NCBI RefSeq assembly: GCF_964275005.1 | Contig: NC_092698.1 | Span: 34,398,162 to 34,462,161, forward strand | Direction: 5' to 3' | DNA from: Diadema setosum | Lineage: Eukaryota; Echinodermata; Echinoidea; Diadematoida; Diadematidae | Length of the DNA stretch: 64,000 nucleotides | In this document: one piece after another, positions 23,256-34,798 of the stretch | Layout: each line of letters begins with the position of its first letter | Numbering within the stretch: position 1 is the stretch's first letter | The notes under the pieces: generated by a model | Databases searched by the model: none | What the model saw: the letters and a program-made list of their open reading frames with translations, nothing else | Told to the model about the DNA's origin: nothing | Position numbers and translations under genes: made by a program

Positions 23256-24876
23256 AATGTAAAAACGGCTTGCCATACGACCGAACACATTCTCATTGTA
23301 GGTCGAAAACAGAGGTGGAACTTTTTGTTGTTGTTGTGTGTTTGCCGACTCCTCTGTTCGTTCAAGGCCAGTTTGTCTCTAATGCGTCCTAGCAGAAGCC
23401 ACTCATATTGACCACATTTATGGGGTGTGAATAGATGACGAGTCCTAAAGCAATATTATAAGATTAGCACTATGGGTCTGTCTCTGGATCTGTCAGGCCT
23501 TCTACACAGTTTGATTATAATATCATGATAGCAGTAGTATCAAATACCATATTAAAGATGTGTATGTGTGTGTATTTGTAATGAGAGCATAATGATACAT
23601 TATTTTCACCAGTAACGAAAGGCAGTTGACAGACATTTACTTGTTTCTTTTTTAATGGCAAACCATATTTTCTTTACACCCCCCCCCCCCAAAAAAAAAA
23701 ATAATAATAATAGAAGATTTTCCTTGCATGCACCGAACAATGCGTCTTGATAACCTAGAAAGACATTTTATGAGACCGGGTGAGAACAAGTCATGATTCT
23801 CACTTCCTAATGATGGACGAAACTGACTTACGTAGATGGATGCTGAATCTGAACCCTCTGCGAGTACCATACACACTGCTTCCAGTTATTGTATGGCAAT
23901 AGCTCGCCGGATCAGCCACTCCCTGTGGGGCCCTGGGGACCTGGTTGGCCCGGAGGATCAGCTAGGTGGCCCTATAGCGCAGGACTGCAAATTATAAACA
24001 CCACTGGATATGAAAGTGTGGTAACATTCATTGTAATTTTTTTTTTTCTGAATGAGTTCACATCGATTTACTAGTAGGTTAAGGTCCTGCTCGTCATTCC
24101 CTGATTCTATTTAATCTAAAATTCCTTACACTGCTTAGCTTTTCACACGATTGTCACTATTATTTCGGACATTATTATGGTAGACAAATATATCTAGATC
24201 TCAAAATAATCATCTCCGAAGGCCTCTAGTAAAAAAGCATGAGGATGCACGTTTTTTCTTTTTTCCATCCACTGACCATATCAGAGGCCTTTTGTATACT
24301 GGATCTCGTGGCCAAGAAAGACGTGATAACGAATGGAGGATCAAGTGGATGTTGTTTGATTGACGGTATGAAATCATTTCATTTCATTCGGGAACATTTT
24401 ATTTCCACGTACGTATCAGGGATTAATGTAATGGCATGTACAATTTCAAGACACAGATACTCTTGAGGATAAAATTGTAACTTGGCCTGAATAAAAGGGT
24501 AGTATAATGGATTCTCGGAGTTGATCCGTACATCATGATAAAAATCACTACTAACGACCTTAACCTCTTTATGGAGTGAAACTCGTTGATCAAGGATAAT
24601 AGAAATAGTGGTTTTAAATAAGAAAGGGAAAGATAGTCAAGAGATAAGGGCAGGAAAGAGGAGAAACAAAGAAAAGGATTAATGGATTGAGCGAAGAAGA
24701 GAGTGGAAGACAGAAATGAATGATGTGAGTGAATAAAAACACTAAGGAATGAAATATCGTACCGAAGCAAAAGAAAACGAATGACATAAATAAATGATTT
24801 ATCTTACCGAGCCCCATCCGTCCACTCCGCGCAAAATCAGAACAACGCTGGTAAGTATTAAAGCAGAGTTCCTCAT

Positions 24877-26995
24877 ATTCCATTGAGATTATTGCTCCAT
24901 TATTATTCTCAATAAATCAGTTCACAGCGTCCGCCTGACTATCTCCTTTTACTTAATGCGTTCAAGTATCACATCAACAAGAGGTCTAGAAAACTATATC
25001 CCTTTGCTTTTCAGAATTTATCATTCATCAACATTCCCACATTACTCAGGCCAATCATTGGTTTCGTCTGTGCAATGTAAAAACACATGAACTTCTCGGA
25101 GAATACTTTGCTGACCCAAATAGACATCTTTCGTAACAGCGTGAAGGCATCACGGAGTGGCGCATGCGCGTTTGCGTGCTATTGTTTTCAGTTATCTGTA
25201 TTGACACTTGATGAAAACCAATTCCCTTCAATGGGATTGCCTTGATGATTTTGTGTTTTTACCATGTTTATGTTAAACAAAATACCGAAAAAGGAAAGAA
25301 AAAAATCAAAGAAAGGAAAAAGAAAAAAGAAGACAACGGGAAGGAAGAGGAAGAGAATAGGAAGAAGCAATATTGATTAATCTGACAATCCTGATTATTC
25401 GCATCTCTGTGGAATCAGAGTCCTGATAAAACAATTTTTAAAATGTGAAATTTGACATTTCTGCGGGGACTTGAAGTCCAAGCTTTTCATGCAGAGTAAA
25501 AACGAACAGAGGCTATTTTGTACGACTTTTGTATGTTCAAACAACTATTCAACCACTTAAGCCCAAATTCTCTACGATTCTCATGATATCAATTAATTAA
25601 TACCTCACATTGACGACTCTCTCGATGACATCTCCCAAATTTGCATATTCTCTAAAAAGAAAAAGAATAATTGCCAGACTAACTGCTTTTGATGTCATCA
25701 GCAGACATAGTCATTCCGGGTATCCTGCTAGACTCAGCAAGGTAGTTATAGGCTACCTGTTCTGACAGAAATGAAGATTATTAGCTTGGATATCAGCTAT
25801 CCTTTCCATCTATTTTTTTTTTTATTTGAATATGTGCGTCTTGAACAATCCCCAACTTATCGGATGTCTGGGTGCATGGTCACGTGACACCTAGTACCGG
25901 CCGCGACTCGTGCCACTACGAGCTGACTCCAAATTGCAAACCTCGGACAATGCGCCAACAGTCGAAAGTTTACCCGCAATCGATTCAAGAGGGTTTCGTT
26001 TGTACCCCCTCCCCTGCCAAAAAAAGAAAATTGATTTTTTTATTCCCCGTCGGGGTTATAGCTGCATATGCCTACCAAGAGATGAACGATAGTAATATTT
26101 TGCCACCTGAAACAAAGATGACACATGAGTTGTAGCTCTTGGGACAGGCATTGCGTATGAACAAATAAATAGGTCATAAAAATTCAGGAATTTACAGTGT
26201 CTGACTTGGCGCTGTTGTGAAATCCATGCTAAAGAGGAAATCAAACTACATCGGAAGACAAACCATCAAGGAAACGTTAAACTCTGAGCTTTCCTGAAGG
26301 AGCATCTTCAGAAGACCTTGACCTTATCACTAGCAATTAGGGAAGAATAAAGGAAATATTCACTTTTGTGTATATGTAGGCCTACATATTTCTATCTACA
26401 TACTTGTATTGCGATATGCATTTCATGGCTACGTGCCTATCAAAAGACAAATCTCTACCTATACATAAATTGTATCTATGTAAACGAAAGAATACAAACA
26501 AGCAAAACTTTCTTTTGTTTCAATGAACTATCATTTGGCAGTATGTTATTCCATTCTAACGAGAGACTATCAGAGACAGAAATATGACGAATGGTGCTAT
26601 CAGACGTTGTAAAATGTGTAGATGAAAATATGAATGACCTTCGTACTGAGTAAAAGCCTACTTTTTAAGTTAGGGCTCTATGTATGATGTTGTTGTTCTT
26701 TTAAATTTATGGAGCTCTCTGCCGGGTGGGCAATTTGCTCCAAGATACACATTTATTTAATTAATTACTGAAATTTAGCTACCGAACATACACTACTACC
26801 AATTAGTAAAAAAAAAAAAAAAAAAAAAAAAAAACAAAAAAAAAAATCTTTATTACATTTTCCATTAATATGTACAAATCAAATAGTCACAGGAAAAAGG
26901 AAGTGCCGAAGTGAAGTGCCGAACCGAAGTGCAGGGTAACGCCATTCCTGTCGGTGGGCGGGTTGATGACCCGCCCGCCGACGCCGTTGAAGTCT
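24877..26995. other. Intergenic between genes 4 and 5, left part
   Basis: Contains GCGCATGCGC (25160-25169), a perfect NRF1-type palindrome, and TCACGTGA (25880-25887), an E-box. A 26-bp poly(A) lies at about 26809-26834. A strong hairpin, TCGGTGGGCGGGT paired with ACCCGCCCGCCGA, lies at 26951-26981. No exon is recognised. Confidence 0.5.
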
Positions 26996-26999
26996 TTAA

Positions 27000-27357
27000 A
27001 GGGGAAGGCTAGTACCTGATCAGTGGGAATCAGTGCGAATGCTGGGGGATGATTGTTCCAATCCTTGTGGGATTCATTTAAGAGTACATTATATATCTAC
27101 TGTTGTGTGAAAATCATTTGCTTCAGAACGGTCTCATATTCAAGTAATGTGCAGATTAATGCCCCGTCACTGACCAGGGACGCTTACCTGGAAACATTAA
27201 ACTGCACATTACTTGAATATGAGACCATTCTGAAGTAAATAGTTTTCACACAACAATAGATATGATAATGTACTCTTGAATGAATCCCATAAGGATTGGA
27301 ACAATCATCTCCCAGCATTTCCACTGATTCCCACTGATCAGTTACTAGCCTTCCCCT
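27000..27357. mobile_element. Foldback MITE with TTAA duplication (family 1, copy 1)
   Basis: The element starts AGGGGAAGGCTAGTACCTGA and ends with the inverted TCAGTTACTAGCCTTCCCCT. It is flanked by TTAA (26996-26999 and 27358-27361). The arms are about 150 bp and nearly complementary, leaving a short centre with CGTCACTGACCAGGGACG. No coding capacity. TTAA duplications are typical of piggyBac-type transposases, which could have moved it. Confidence 0.88.
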
Positions 27358-27371
27358 TTAAGTACTCAGTA

Positions 27372-27648
27372 TGTCCCATATATATGAAGAGTTTGTTTGC
27401 AAAAACCGATAAATCCATTTTTGAAGATTTTGAAGTACAATCTCTGTCATAAAGTACAAAATAATACCTTTTAAATGATATATTGGTCACTACATATAAA
27501 GGTACATTTTTGAAGTTATGGTCAAAAGAAGCCAAATGTTTCTTACTATTCTCTTTATTTTTCTTGACCTTTAATCGCAAATATCTCCATTTGGCAAATA
27601 TGGACTTATCGGTTTTTGTAAACAAACTCTTCATATATATATATAAAA
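27372..27648. mobile_element. MITE-like inverted repeat with 48-bp arms
   Basis: CATATATATGAAGAGTTTGT..GCAAAAACCGATAAATCCAT at 27376-27418 is matched in reverse at 27597-27641. The interior is about 180 bp. Frames inside are open by chance on both strands. The family is unknown. Confidence 0.6.
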
Positions 27649-27649
27649 C

Positions 27650-29250
27650 CGCCTATTCACTTTGTTGCTGTTTGGAAGGACAAACCTCCAGCAAACTTTT
27701 TGGTTGTTGAGTAAACTTTTTTTTTAAACTAAAAATGCACAATATCTGAATACATTACAGAACCGGTCTACTTGACTTCATATCCTAGACTGGAGAAAGA
27801 CTAGATAGATGGATTGGATAAGTTTATTAGGTCTGCTCAAAATCAGAAAACAACGAATACACAAATTTGACAACATGAGAAAAAAAAACCCCCAAATTTT
27901 CCTTCAGCAAGTACATTATATTGCTAATTTGAGAGCAAGTAATAAAGTTAGCAATGACGATGCTTTCGAATGTACTGCAACCAAAATAAGCATTCGTAAT
28001 ACTAACAGGGAAGGGAATTCATACCTCTACATTATAAACATTAACAACGAACAGGAAAAAATAATAATACAAAACATATAGAGCACCAGACCACTGAAAT
28101 GCAGTTTTTGATAATTTTGTTAAATTTGACCATCCTGTTTCGTTAAAGATCGTACGAGGTGTCAAAAAAAGGTGTAGAAATGTAAACGTAGTCCATTTGA
28201 GACCCTGTCTAATTTTCTAAATTTTCTAGTGTCAAAACAAAACCATATAAAAATATTCTCTCCTCAGCGATTTGGTTTTTTGTTTTTGTTTTTTTTTTTT
28301 TTGGGGGGGGGCTTCTTGAAGTGAATGCTGTTAAGTGTTACGGAAAGATAATGGCAATGAAATTATTATCACATTGATGCTGAATATACAATACAAAATA
28401 TACGAAAAGTTCATATTCGTATTCGAAATATAATTCAAGTACGTGACATGATATGTTACACTCCATTTGGGAAGAAAGAGAGAAAAAACAGAAATTGCGT
28501 TAATGTGATAACAAGATTGTACAGACAAAAAAAAATGTAGAAAACTCATCTACAATAGGAAGCTTAGCTTTTTAGACCCACTGACGATCGGGAATTTAAA
28601 GATGATAGATACGTAATATTATTCAACAATGCATATCAGAATGACAAGCATTGTAACGTTTGTGGATATTATGTACACTATATACAAATGAATATGTACA
28701 TGTTAAATTGTATGACTACGTTAGTCAACATTAATTACTACAGTCTGTGGATATACCGGTAAATGAGAAAGTAGAAGAGATATTTTGATAGATTCAGTAA
28801 AAATGAAGCATAAATATTCTAACGAGTAACTTGAATCGGTTTACTATACCTGTCTCCTCTATAGTTTTGTCTAAAGAATTCCAGTTTTGTATAGGATCTG
28901 TGAAAAATAAGTTTCCATAGCAAATACTGTTCTGCTTTTAGGTAACTGATAGTTACTTACCTGTCCAGTATTTTACCAATGCACATAATCATTTTTTTTT
29001 TCAAGTCATAATGTAGATTATTTCTGTCAAGTTTATACACAATTTAATTATGTTGATATAGATGTAAGCGATAAAGGCAATTTATTCGAAGAATACATTA
29101 ATTTTTGTCACAAAATAACTCATCAGTATTCGCCCTTAAAGTACCATTGCATATCATTCTCATTACTTTCTTTTTTCTTTTATTTCCTTTTTGAGTCAGT
29201 GAAACTTTGTTAAGTCTTGTTTGGGTAGCATTTCCACATGGCAGAATCTC
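27650..29250. other. Intergenic between genes 4 and 5, right part
   Basis: AT-rich, with homopolymer tracts (a T/G run at about 28288-28311) and no recognised exon or repeat family. AATAAA on the minus strand at 29254-29259, about 110 nt beyond the gene 5 stop, is a likely poly(A) signal. Confidence 0.5.
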
Positions 29251-29369
29251 AGGTTTATTTAAGATAGGGTAGAATGATTATACAACACAACATGATAAGT
29301 GCTGGTATTTGAAGAACGCTTTAGTTTCGAATGTATGAGTATTTTCCGTTGATGCATTTCGTTCTCGAA

Positions 29370-29787
29370 CTAGCTGTAGGGCGATGCCGGTAATTCTTCG
29401 ATGATGATCCTCGAAATGCTATTCCATCCAGTGTAACAGTCAAAATAGCCGTAGCCACTGCAAGCTCCCACATTGAATGCAACAGTGATGTCTCCCGCTG
29501 CGAGGCCGTCACATATACCTGCGTAAGTGGATACATAATTCAAAAGACATCAAAATTCTTTTGAACATATCATTTTAATCCCCAATAACCTCAAGTCCGC
29601 TGCAATCATCAATTGTATGGATCAATTCAATATTTGTAACAGCATACATATCTCTTTTGAAGTAGAATTGAGTCATTTTGATATCCCTATTGTGTAAAGA
29701 GCATCATCCTATTTCAATTAATGTGATGAATTTGTGAATTATTATCGCCAAAAAATTATTTTGCACTTTCCAAACAGCTTTGTTATT

Positions 29788-29818
<31 letters not shown>

Positions 29819-32800
29819 ATAACAGGATGTCCTTGATTTGTTACTTTGTGTATTCTGCTTTGATTGTTGTATTTTGTTATTCTGTTGCCCCCTATACTGC
29901 CGCCATCGTCCCGTTGTAGTCACCGCTGCTGATATCGATATCGCTGTCTCTCCGAACCATTATCATCGAATCAACCTTAACCCTGACCAAATGGAGGAGA
30001 CATAAAGGCCCGAATTCACGAAGGTGGTACAAATGAAACCATGGTTTAAACCATGGACAAAAACCATGGAGCGCCAAGTGTCGCACGGAATATTTCGTTA
30101 CGAAATTGATCATTTCGTCGACAAAATTACCGTTTCGTTACGAAATTATCATTTCGCGTGGACGAAATGTTCATTTAGTTACAAAATGTTGTCATTTCGT
30201 TACAAAATAATCATTTCATAGACGAAATGACTGATTTCGTAACGAAATATTCCGTGCGACACTTGGCGTTCCATGGTTTTTGTCCATGGTTTAAACCATG
30301 GTTTCATTTGTACCACCTTCGTGAATTCGGGCCAAAGAGTTCTGTGGATAGCTGTCATATGCACAGTAAGGTCACCTTTATACAGAATATTCGCCTCGAC
30401 TGAAATTGGCATAAAACTGTCATACCGTCATCTCCACTTCGATTAATAACACCACACTATCACCACACCCGGAACCACTGTATATTATATTTACCATTAC
30501 CATATTCATATCATCATCATCATCATCATCATCAAAATTACTGTCCTTACCATCTTCTCCAATTTCATCACCTTTTTGTATCACCCTTCCTTTTTTCCTG
30601 CTATTTCTTGTTACTCCTCGAACTTCTTCAAAATCTCCTTTCTCGTGTTTTTCTTCCTTTTTTCGTTATTCCTTATTTCTTTTGCAAGACAGAGTGATTA
30701 TCTTTTTGTCAAAACAGGGACGAAAGATCGAGCCGCGGCCGAGCCCTCCTTCATTTCAGTGTAAACGCGCAAAAGCGCGCATTGTTTTGGCCACGCTCTG
30801 GAGGTGGTCTCGGCCGTGGCCGAGCCGCGGCCGAGCCCGGACTTTTCGCAGTGTAAACGCAAACTGGGCCAAACGCGCGGCCAATTTTAGTCTGGCTTCC
30901 AAACCCTCTGCCTGTACTATTTCGCTATTCAGGATATTAACCCCCTCAACGTCGAAAACTAGTATAATTTAAGGTGGATTTGTCCTGCAAAAGATTTTTT
31001 CCTTCGGCAAAGGCCTTTGCCCGAACGGAGACTCGTCGCCACGTAATTCAGTTGGCAAAGGGTCTGAAAACCAGACAATACCAAATTGCGTTTGTTTACA
31101 AGCAGAGCGCCACTACGACAAAATATTGAAAGGTTTGAATCAAAAGCGCGGCCGAGCCCGGCAGTGTAAACGGACAAAATTGCGGGGCTCGGCCTCGCAA
31201 TTGAGGTTGGGCTCGGCCGCGGCCGAGCCAAACCACCTTAAACTATACAGAGGGTCTGGAAGCCAGACTAAAATTGGCCGCGCATTTGGCCCAGTTTGCG
31301 TTCCACCTCCAGAGCGAGGCCAAATGCGAGGCCAATTTTGGCCTCGCATTTGGCCTTTTGCGCGTTTACACTGAAGCGGGGCTGGGCTCGGCCGCGGCTC
31401 GGCCGCGGCCGAGCCTCGCACTGTAAACGGGGTCTAAGCCAAACATAAATTCTATCCAGAAACATCACCCCAACCCTAATCTTGATCTTTACATCGAACT
31501 AAATCTAAATCCCTTCCACAATCCTAACCCTCACCCTAAGTCTTTGGAGAAAATAAGACTGGAGCAAATGTCGTGTCACCTGTCTAATAGGGTCCTGCCA
31601 TATCTTTTTTTTTTCCTTTTACCATATAGCATTGCTAGATATGGATTGACGAACTTGGGTAATTAATTTAATACGGTCGGTGATTATCTCCCCCCCCCCT
31701 TCAGCGTCTAATCCACAATATCACGGTTCTCGAACATTGATATCTTCAATATCATTATCATCCACACATTTATCATCAAGTCGAACCTGTTTTTGTTTTT
31801 TGTTTTTTGATCTAAGACAATAGAGAAAAAGAAAGAAATTGGAACGAAAAAAAAAACAGAGAACAACGCACCTGATATCGTTCTGTGTCGATGCAAGTCG
31901 GCGCTGCTGTAGTGGGCCATGTACACGGTGCCATCGATGACTTGCGGGTTGCTACACTCGGCACCGTTGAAGGTGAAGAACCATCGGCAGCAGCAGCCGT
32001 GGCATCCAGAGAGACGGGTGCAGCCACTGAAGGCGACGAAGAGCGAAGACGTAGCCGAGTTCTTCGTAAACGAACACGACTACGATCAAAAGAAAAGAGC
32101 ATGAAGAGACGCCAAATTGGCAATCAGAAAAACAGTCGATACGTTTTCACGGTGTGGTGGGCTGTCCAATTTCTAATCAAAACAAATAAATGCAGCATGC
32201 GGTTTGTATTGTAACCCATGCAAACCTATGACAAAGAACCTTTTCTTCTTGTAAAGTGCTCTTTCTATGACGATCTATCCCCTATTACCCTTTATTCTTT
32301 AACAAATCTGAATATGATCAAGGAACAACTTGCAACAAAAATGAGGACTGCTTGATTTCATAGAAATTATTCAGCAGTTAAAATATATATATTGCAAAGA
32401 ACCCCCGAAACCAGGAGATGACAATCATGTGCATCTTCATAATGCTTCAGATTGAGACGCTCACGTAAACGGCTCCGTTGTCCGATCCCGATGCCCAATC
32501 GTATGTACACTGTCTCCAATTTTTGTTGGCCAGCATGACGTCATACCAAGTGTCGCTGGTCCCGGACCCCTGGTCACCTTCATCTCCTGAGGGTCCCTGA
32601 GGGCCTTCAGGTCCCACACACTACGGATGATTTGGCAATATGAAAAAAAAAACAACAACAACAATAATGACAGTGTGTAAAAACAAGTAATTGCGTGTAA
32701 CATAACACGTAATGCACTGACTCAATTAGAAGCTCATAGCGAAGAGTATTATGGTCTTATAACAAAAATTCCTTTGTTGAACATGTATCGAAATCTTGTC

Positions 32801-34110
32801 CATGGTTATAGACTATGAATACAGAGAAGACTATAGTGATTGTATCAAGGCACGTTTTCCATTGTTAGTCGACGGGGTTATGCTGAACTTGAACTTTGCG
32901 ATCCATTTGTAGATGACATGACTTAACTGTGTAGCAGTAAATTCTGGTCAAAATGTGGGTTGCTTCGATTAAGATGAAAGGACATAGATCGTTGAAAATA
33001 TAAAAATGATACTAAAGGGTGTCACTCGCTCGACACAAAATAATAATATAATAATAAAATATCAATTCATAAAGCGCAAAACCGATAGAATTGATAGACA
33101 TATATTCTTCTGCGCTGCAAAAGTTTCTGATGTGCTTGATAATAATGAAAAGTTAAACGAAAAGATGTGTTTTGAGCCGCGATTTAAAGACTGCTACGGT
33201 TGGGGATTTCCGGACTTCTAATGGTAGATCATTCCAGAGTTTGGGAGCTGCACAGGCAAATGCTCTGTCTCACAGTGTTACTTTTGTTTTACATGTTGGA
33301 ATTTGTAAGAGAAGAGTGTCCTTAGAACTGCTCAAATTGTGAGTGTGTCTATGAGGTTTAAATACTAATAATTCGGATATGTACCTTGGGGCTTGACCGA
33401 TGAGTGACTTATATACAATCAACAAAATCTTAAACAATGTTCGTTTACGAATCGGAAGCCAGTGTAAGTCTTTCAAAAGAGGAGTAATCCTTGAGAACCT
33501 AGGTTTGTTACAGATAAGCCTTGCGCAGGAGTTTTGGGCTCGCTGCAGGCGCCCAACTTGAGAATCAGGGAGTCCATATAATAACCCATTGCAATAATCC
33601 AATTTACTGACAATACATGCTTGGACGACAGAAAACAGAAGGAATCATAGCCAGTAACACAAATACACACAATCAGCTTCATAATGTACTTCTAGCACAA
33701 GCTTCGTATACGACTCAAGTTACATACATCATGTACCACAGCTGTGCGCCTGGGCTCGATTGTCTAAACCAGGCAGTTTTTGACACCATTCACTTGTTAA
33801 ATAAACGTGAAGTGATCATTAGCACATTTGTTTGCTAGCTTAGTCAAAAGTTACATCTTTTTAAATAAACAAACAATAAGAAAAGGAAACGCTTCACTAT
33901 TCATGGTATTGACGCTGCACAACGCCGTTGGATTAAAGCGGATGACATAAAAATGTGAGAATAAGCGGGCGAATATTGTTTACAGTACAATAGAATTAGG
34001 TAAATGCCAGCATTAAACTTTACGGAATTGCTTACTTGTTGAATCGAGCTGCCAATCAGCACGCTGCTAAGGAGCAGGAAAAAGAGGTAGTGTCGTTTGG
34101 TCGCCGCCAT
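29370..34110 (-). CDS. CTHRC1-like: CTHRC1-like gene 5 (subfamily B), complete, four exons
   Basis: Exons are 34036-34110, 32465-32620, 31872-32079 and 29370-29518 (phases 0, 0, 1; the exon 3 donor is GTGCGT). They give 195 residues. Residues 1-25 are a signal peptide (M-A-A-T-K-R-H-Y-L-F-F). Exon 2 begins C-V-G-P-E-G-P-Q-G-P and has five to six Gly-X-Y triplets, then W-Y-D-V-M-L-A-N-K-N-W-R-Q-C. The core reads C-S-F-T-K-N-S, F-S-G-C-T-R-L, G-C-C-C-R-W-F-F-T-F-N-G-A-E-C-S and Y-M-A-H-Y. The end has Y-T-G-W-N-S-I-S-R-I-I-I-E-E-L-P. The words F-T-F-N-G-A-E-C-S and I-I-I-E-E-L-P are exactly those of vertebrate CTHRC1, so subfamily B is the closer one. Introns hold two foldback elements and a LINE fragment. 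No coding damage is seen. Confidence 0.9.
30007..30333. mobile_element. Foldback MITE with CCATGG and ACGAAAT words
   Basis: The arms start GGCCCGAATTCACGAAGGTG and run in reverse to GAATTCGGGCC at 30333, about 100 bp each. Within each arm, CCATGGTTTAAACCATGG is itself a palindrome. The centre repeats TTTCGT.ACGAAAT many times. The flanks share only AAA. It lies in intron 3 of gene 5. Confidence 0.85.
30726..31436. mobile_element. GC-rich foldback element with GCGGCCGAGC repeats
   Basis: Left and right arms of about 190 bp match in reverse. For example, AATTTTAGTCTGGCTTCCAA near 30884 is answered by TTGG/CTGGAAGCCAGACTAAAATT near 31255. Both arms are full of CGGCCGCGGCCGAGC words and carry CAGTGTAAACG. 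The right end reads CTGTAAACGGGGTCTA. The left end is not clearly preserved. The GC content contrasts sharply with the AT-rich intron around it. Confidence 0.75.
33040..33650 (-). mobile_element. 3' fragment of a CR1/L2-like LINE
   Basis: The minus strand encodes V-S-K-L-D-Y-C-N-G-L-L-Y-G-L, L-Q-R-A-Q-N, L-K-D-L-H-W-L-P-I and I-L-L-I-V-Y-K-S-L, the usual end of the reverse transcriptase. A TGA replaces the expected Gly codon before D-R-A-F-A-C-A-A-P-K-L-W-N-D-L-P. The frame then resumes to F-K-S-R-L-K-T-H-L-F. An (ATT)n-like tail lies at about 33040-33060. It is 5'-truncated in intron 1 of gene 5 and absent from gene 6. Confidence 0.85.
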
Positions 34111-34137
34111 TTTGGACGACTCGGCTCTTGTTCTTCA

Positions 34138-34375
34138 TGTCTTGCTCACTCAAACGCTCTGAGCACCTTGTTATCGATCCACGCCCTTTTCTTGTGCTGT
34201 AATGCCGAGTGAGGCTTTCTCTCACCGCTGAATTGAAAGGCCTGTAAGTTTTTAGACCTTAGCGATGTCCTGTTGTGGGCAATTCGTCCCTCTTTGGATA
34301 TCGATTTGGAGTAATCAGCATAACAAAGATTTCGTGCGACAAAATATCGGTTGTGTCTTGCACATTACTTGTTGT
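34138..34375 (-). promoter_or_regulatory. Upstream region of gene 5, conserved with gene 6
   Basis: The block CACCTTGTTATCGATCC (34164-34180) lies about 55 nt before the ATG and recurs at the same distance before gene 6. Weaker similarity continues to about 34375, including GGCAATT..CCC and ACAAAGATTTCG. No TATA box is seen; on the coding strand the block reads GGATCGATAA, which could act as a TATA-like or DRE-like site. Confidence 0.5.
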
Positions 34376-34798
34376 CATTTGTTATGGACTGTTACAGTAT
34401 ACAACGCTTGTTGCTACTGATAATGGATATTTAAAACGCTGGAAAAGTAAGAAATTGATACAAACATTACCTGTCTCCAAATATGTATTTCATCGGTTAC
34501 ATGCAGCGCTGGTTAAGAAAACAGAGAGCACATTATTTAAGCAGATGATTAAACGTGTAATCCAACAAGTCACCCTCGAGTAAATATATCCTCATGGAAA
34601 TTGTGTTGTGCTAACAAAAAGTTCGATAAACTCTTCCGATGGGATCATACGACACAAAGAAATCCTTTGCCAACTCTTCAGAATAATTTGAGCATATAAT
34701 TGTATTTTGGGGAATTTTGCATTACATACAACATAAACACAAATCCCACATTTATACATATGTAACACACACACACACACACTTACGCACACACACTG
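34376..34798. other. Intergenic between gene 5 and the LINE
   Basis: Nothing recognised until an (AC)n tract at about 34764-34796 that abuts the LINE 3' end. Confidence 0.5.

Larger units (their letters stand above)
15504..23276. mobile_element. Giant foldback DNA element with satellite-built inverted arms
   Basis: The tips are ATGGCAAGCC (15504-15513) and its reverse complement GGCTTGCCAT (23267-23276). The 7-bp word ACGACCG flanks both ends (15496-15502, with one extra T, and 23277-23283) and looks like a target-site duplication. Going inward, both arms carry the same blocks in opposite orientation. These are a GATATCA palindromic array (15537-15790; 22707-23255), a GAATTC minisatellite (15795-16450; 21917-22706) and a segment with GGCCGCCATATTGG-like words (16565-16765; 21110-21320). 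The middle holds (TA)n, a tRNA-derived SINE and unidentified sequence, with no transposase-like frame. Foldback elements such as Drosophila FB and Galileo also have long arms full of tandem repeats, and Galileo makes 7-bp duplications. Placement in that group is inference. The element must be non-autonomous. Confidence 0.75.
14375..24876 (-). pseudogene. CTHRC1-like: CTHRC1-like gene 4 (subfamily A), decayed copy with 8.7-kb second intron
   Basis: Exon 1 (24808-24876, 23 codons, M-R-N-S-A-L-I-L, ending D-G-W-G-S) and exon 3 (14921-15125) are open with good splice sites. Exon 3 is diverged: T-C-T-L-D-K-L-E, C-C-A-R-W-H-F-T-F-D-D-N-E-C-S. Exon 2 (23832-23984, 153 nt) keeps splice sites and N-N-W-K-Q-C-V-W-Y-S. 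However, it has a frame change within the Gly-X-Y part, a TGA just before G-E-L-L and another shift near its 3' end. Exon 4 (14375-14539) is 13 nt longer than expected. Two extra TA-type dinucleotides and a 9-nt duplication split the reading of K-F-M-V-G, Y-T-G-W-N-S-A-S and R-I-I-I-K. The second intron contains the foldback element at 15504-23276. The simplest reading is a pseudogene. Errors in the assembly could explain some of the changes, but not likely all. Confidence 0.75.

Noticed and set aside
27338-27634. Minus-strand frame of 98 codons
   Set aside because: It spans a MITE-like inverted repeat and is open on both strands by composition.
31885-32214. Plus-strand frame of 109 codons
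   Set aside because: It is the antisense shadow of exon 3 of gene 5, which has matching splice sites and family motifs on the minus strand.
34275-34583. Plus-strand frame of 102 codons upstream of gene 5
   Set aside because: Overlaps the conserved upstream region of gene 5, but the frame is not kept at gene 6.
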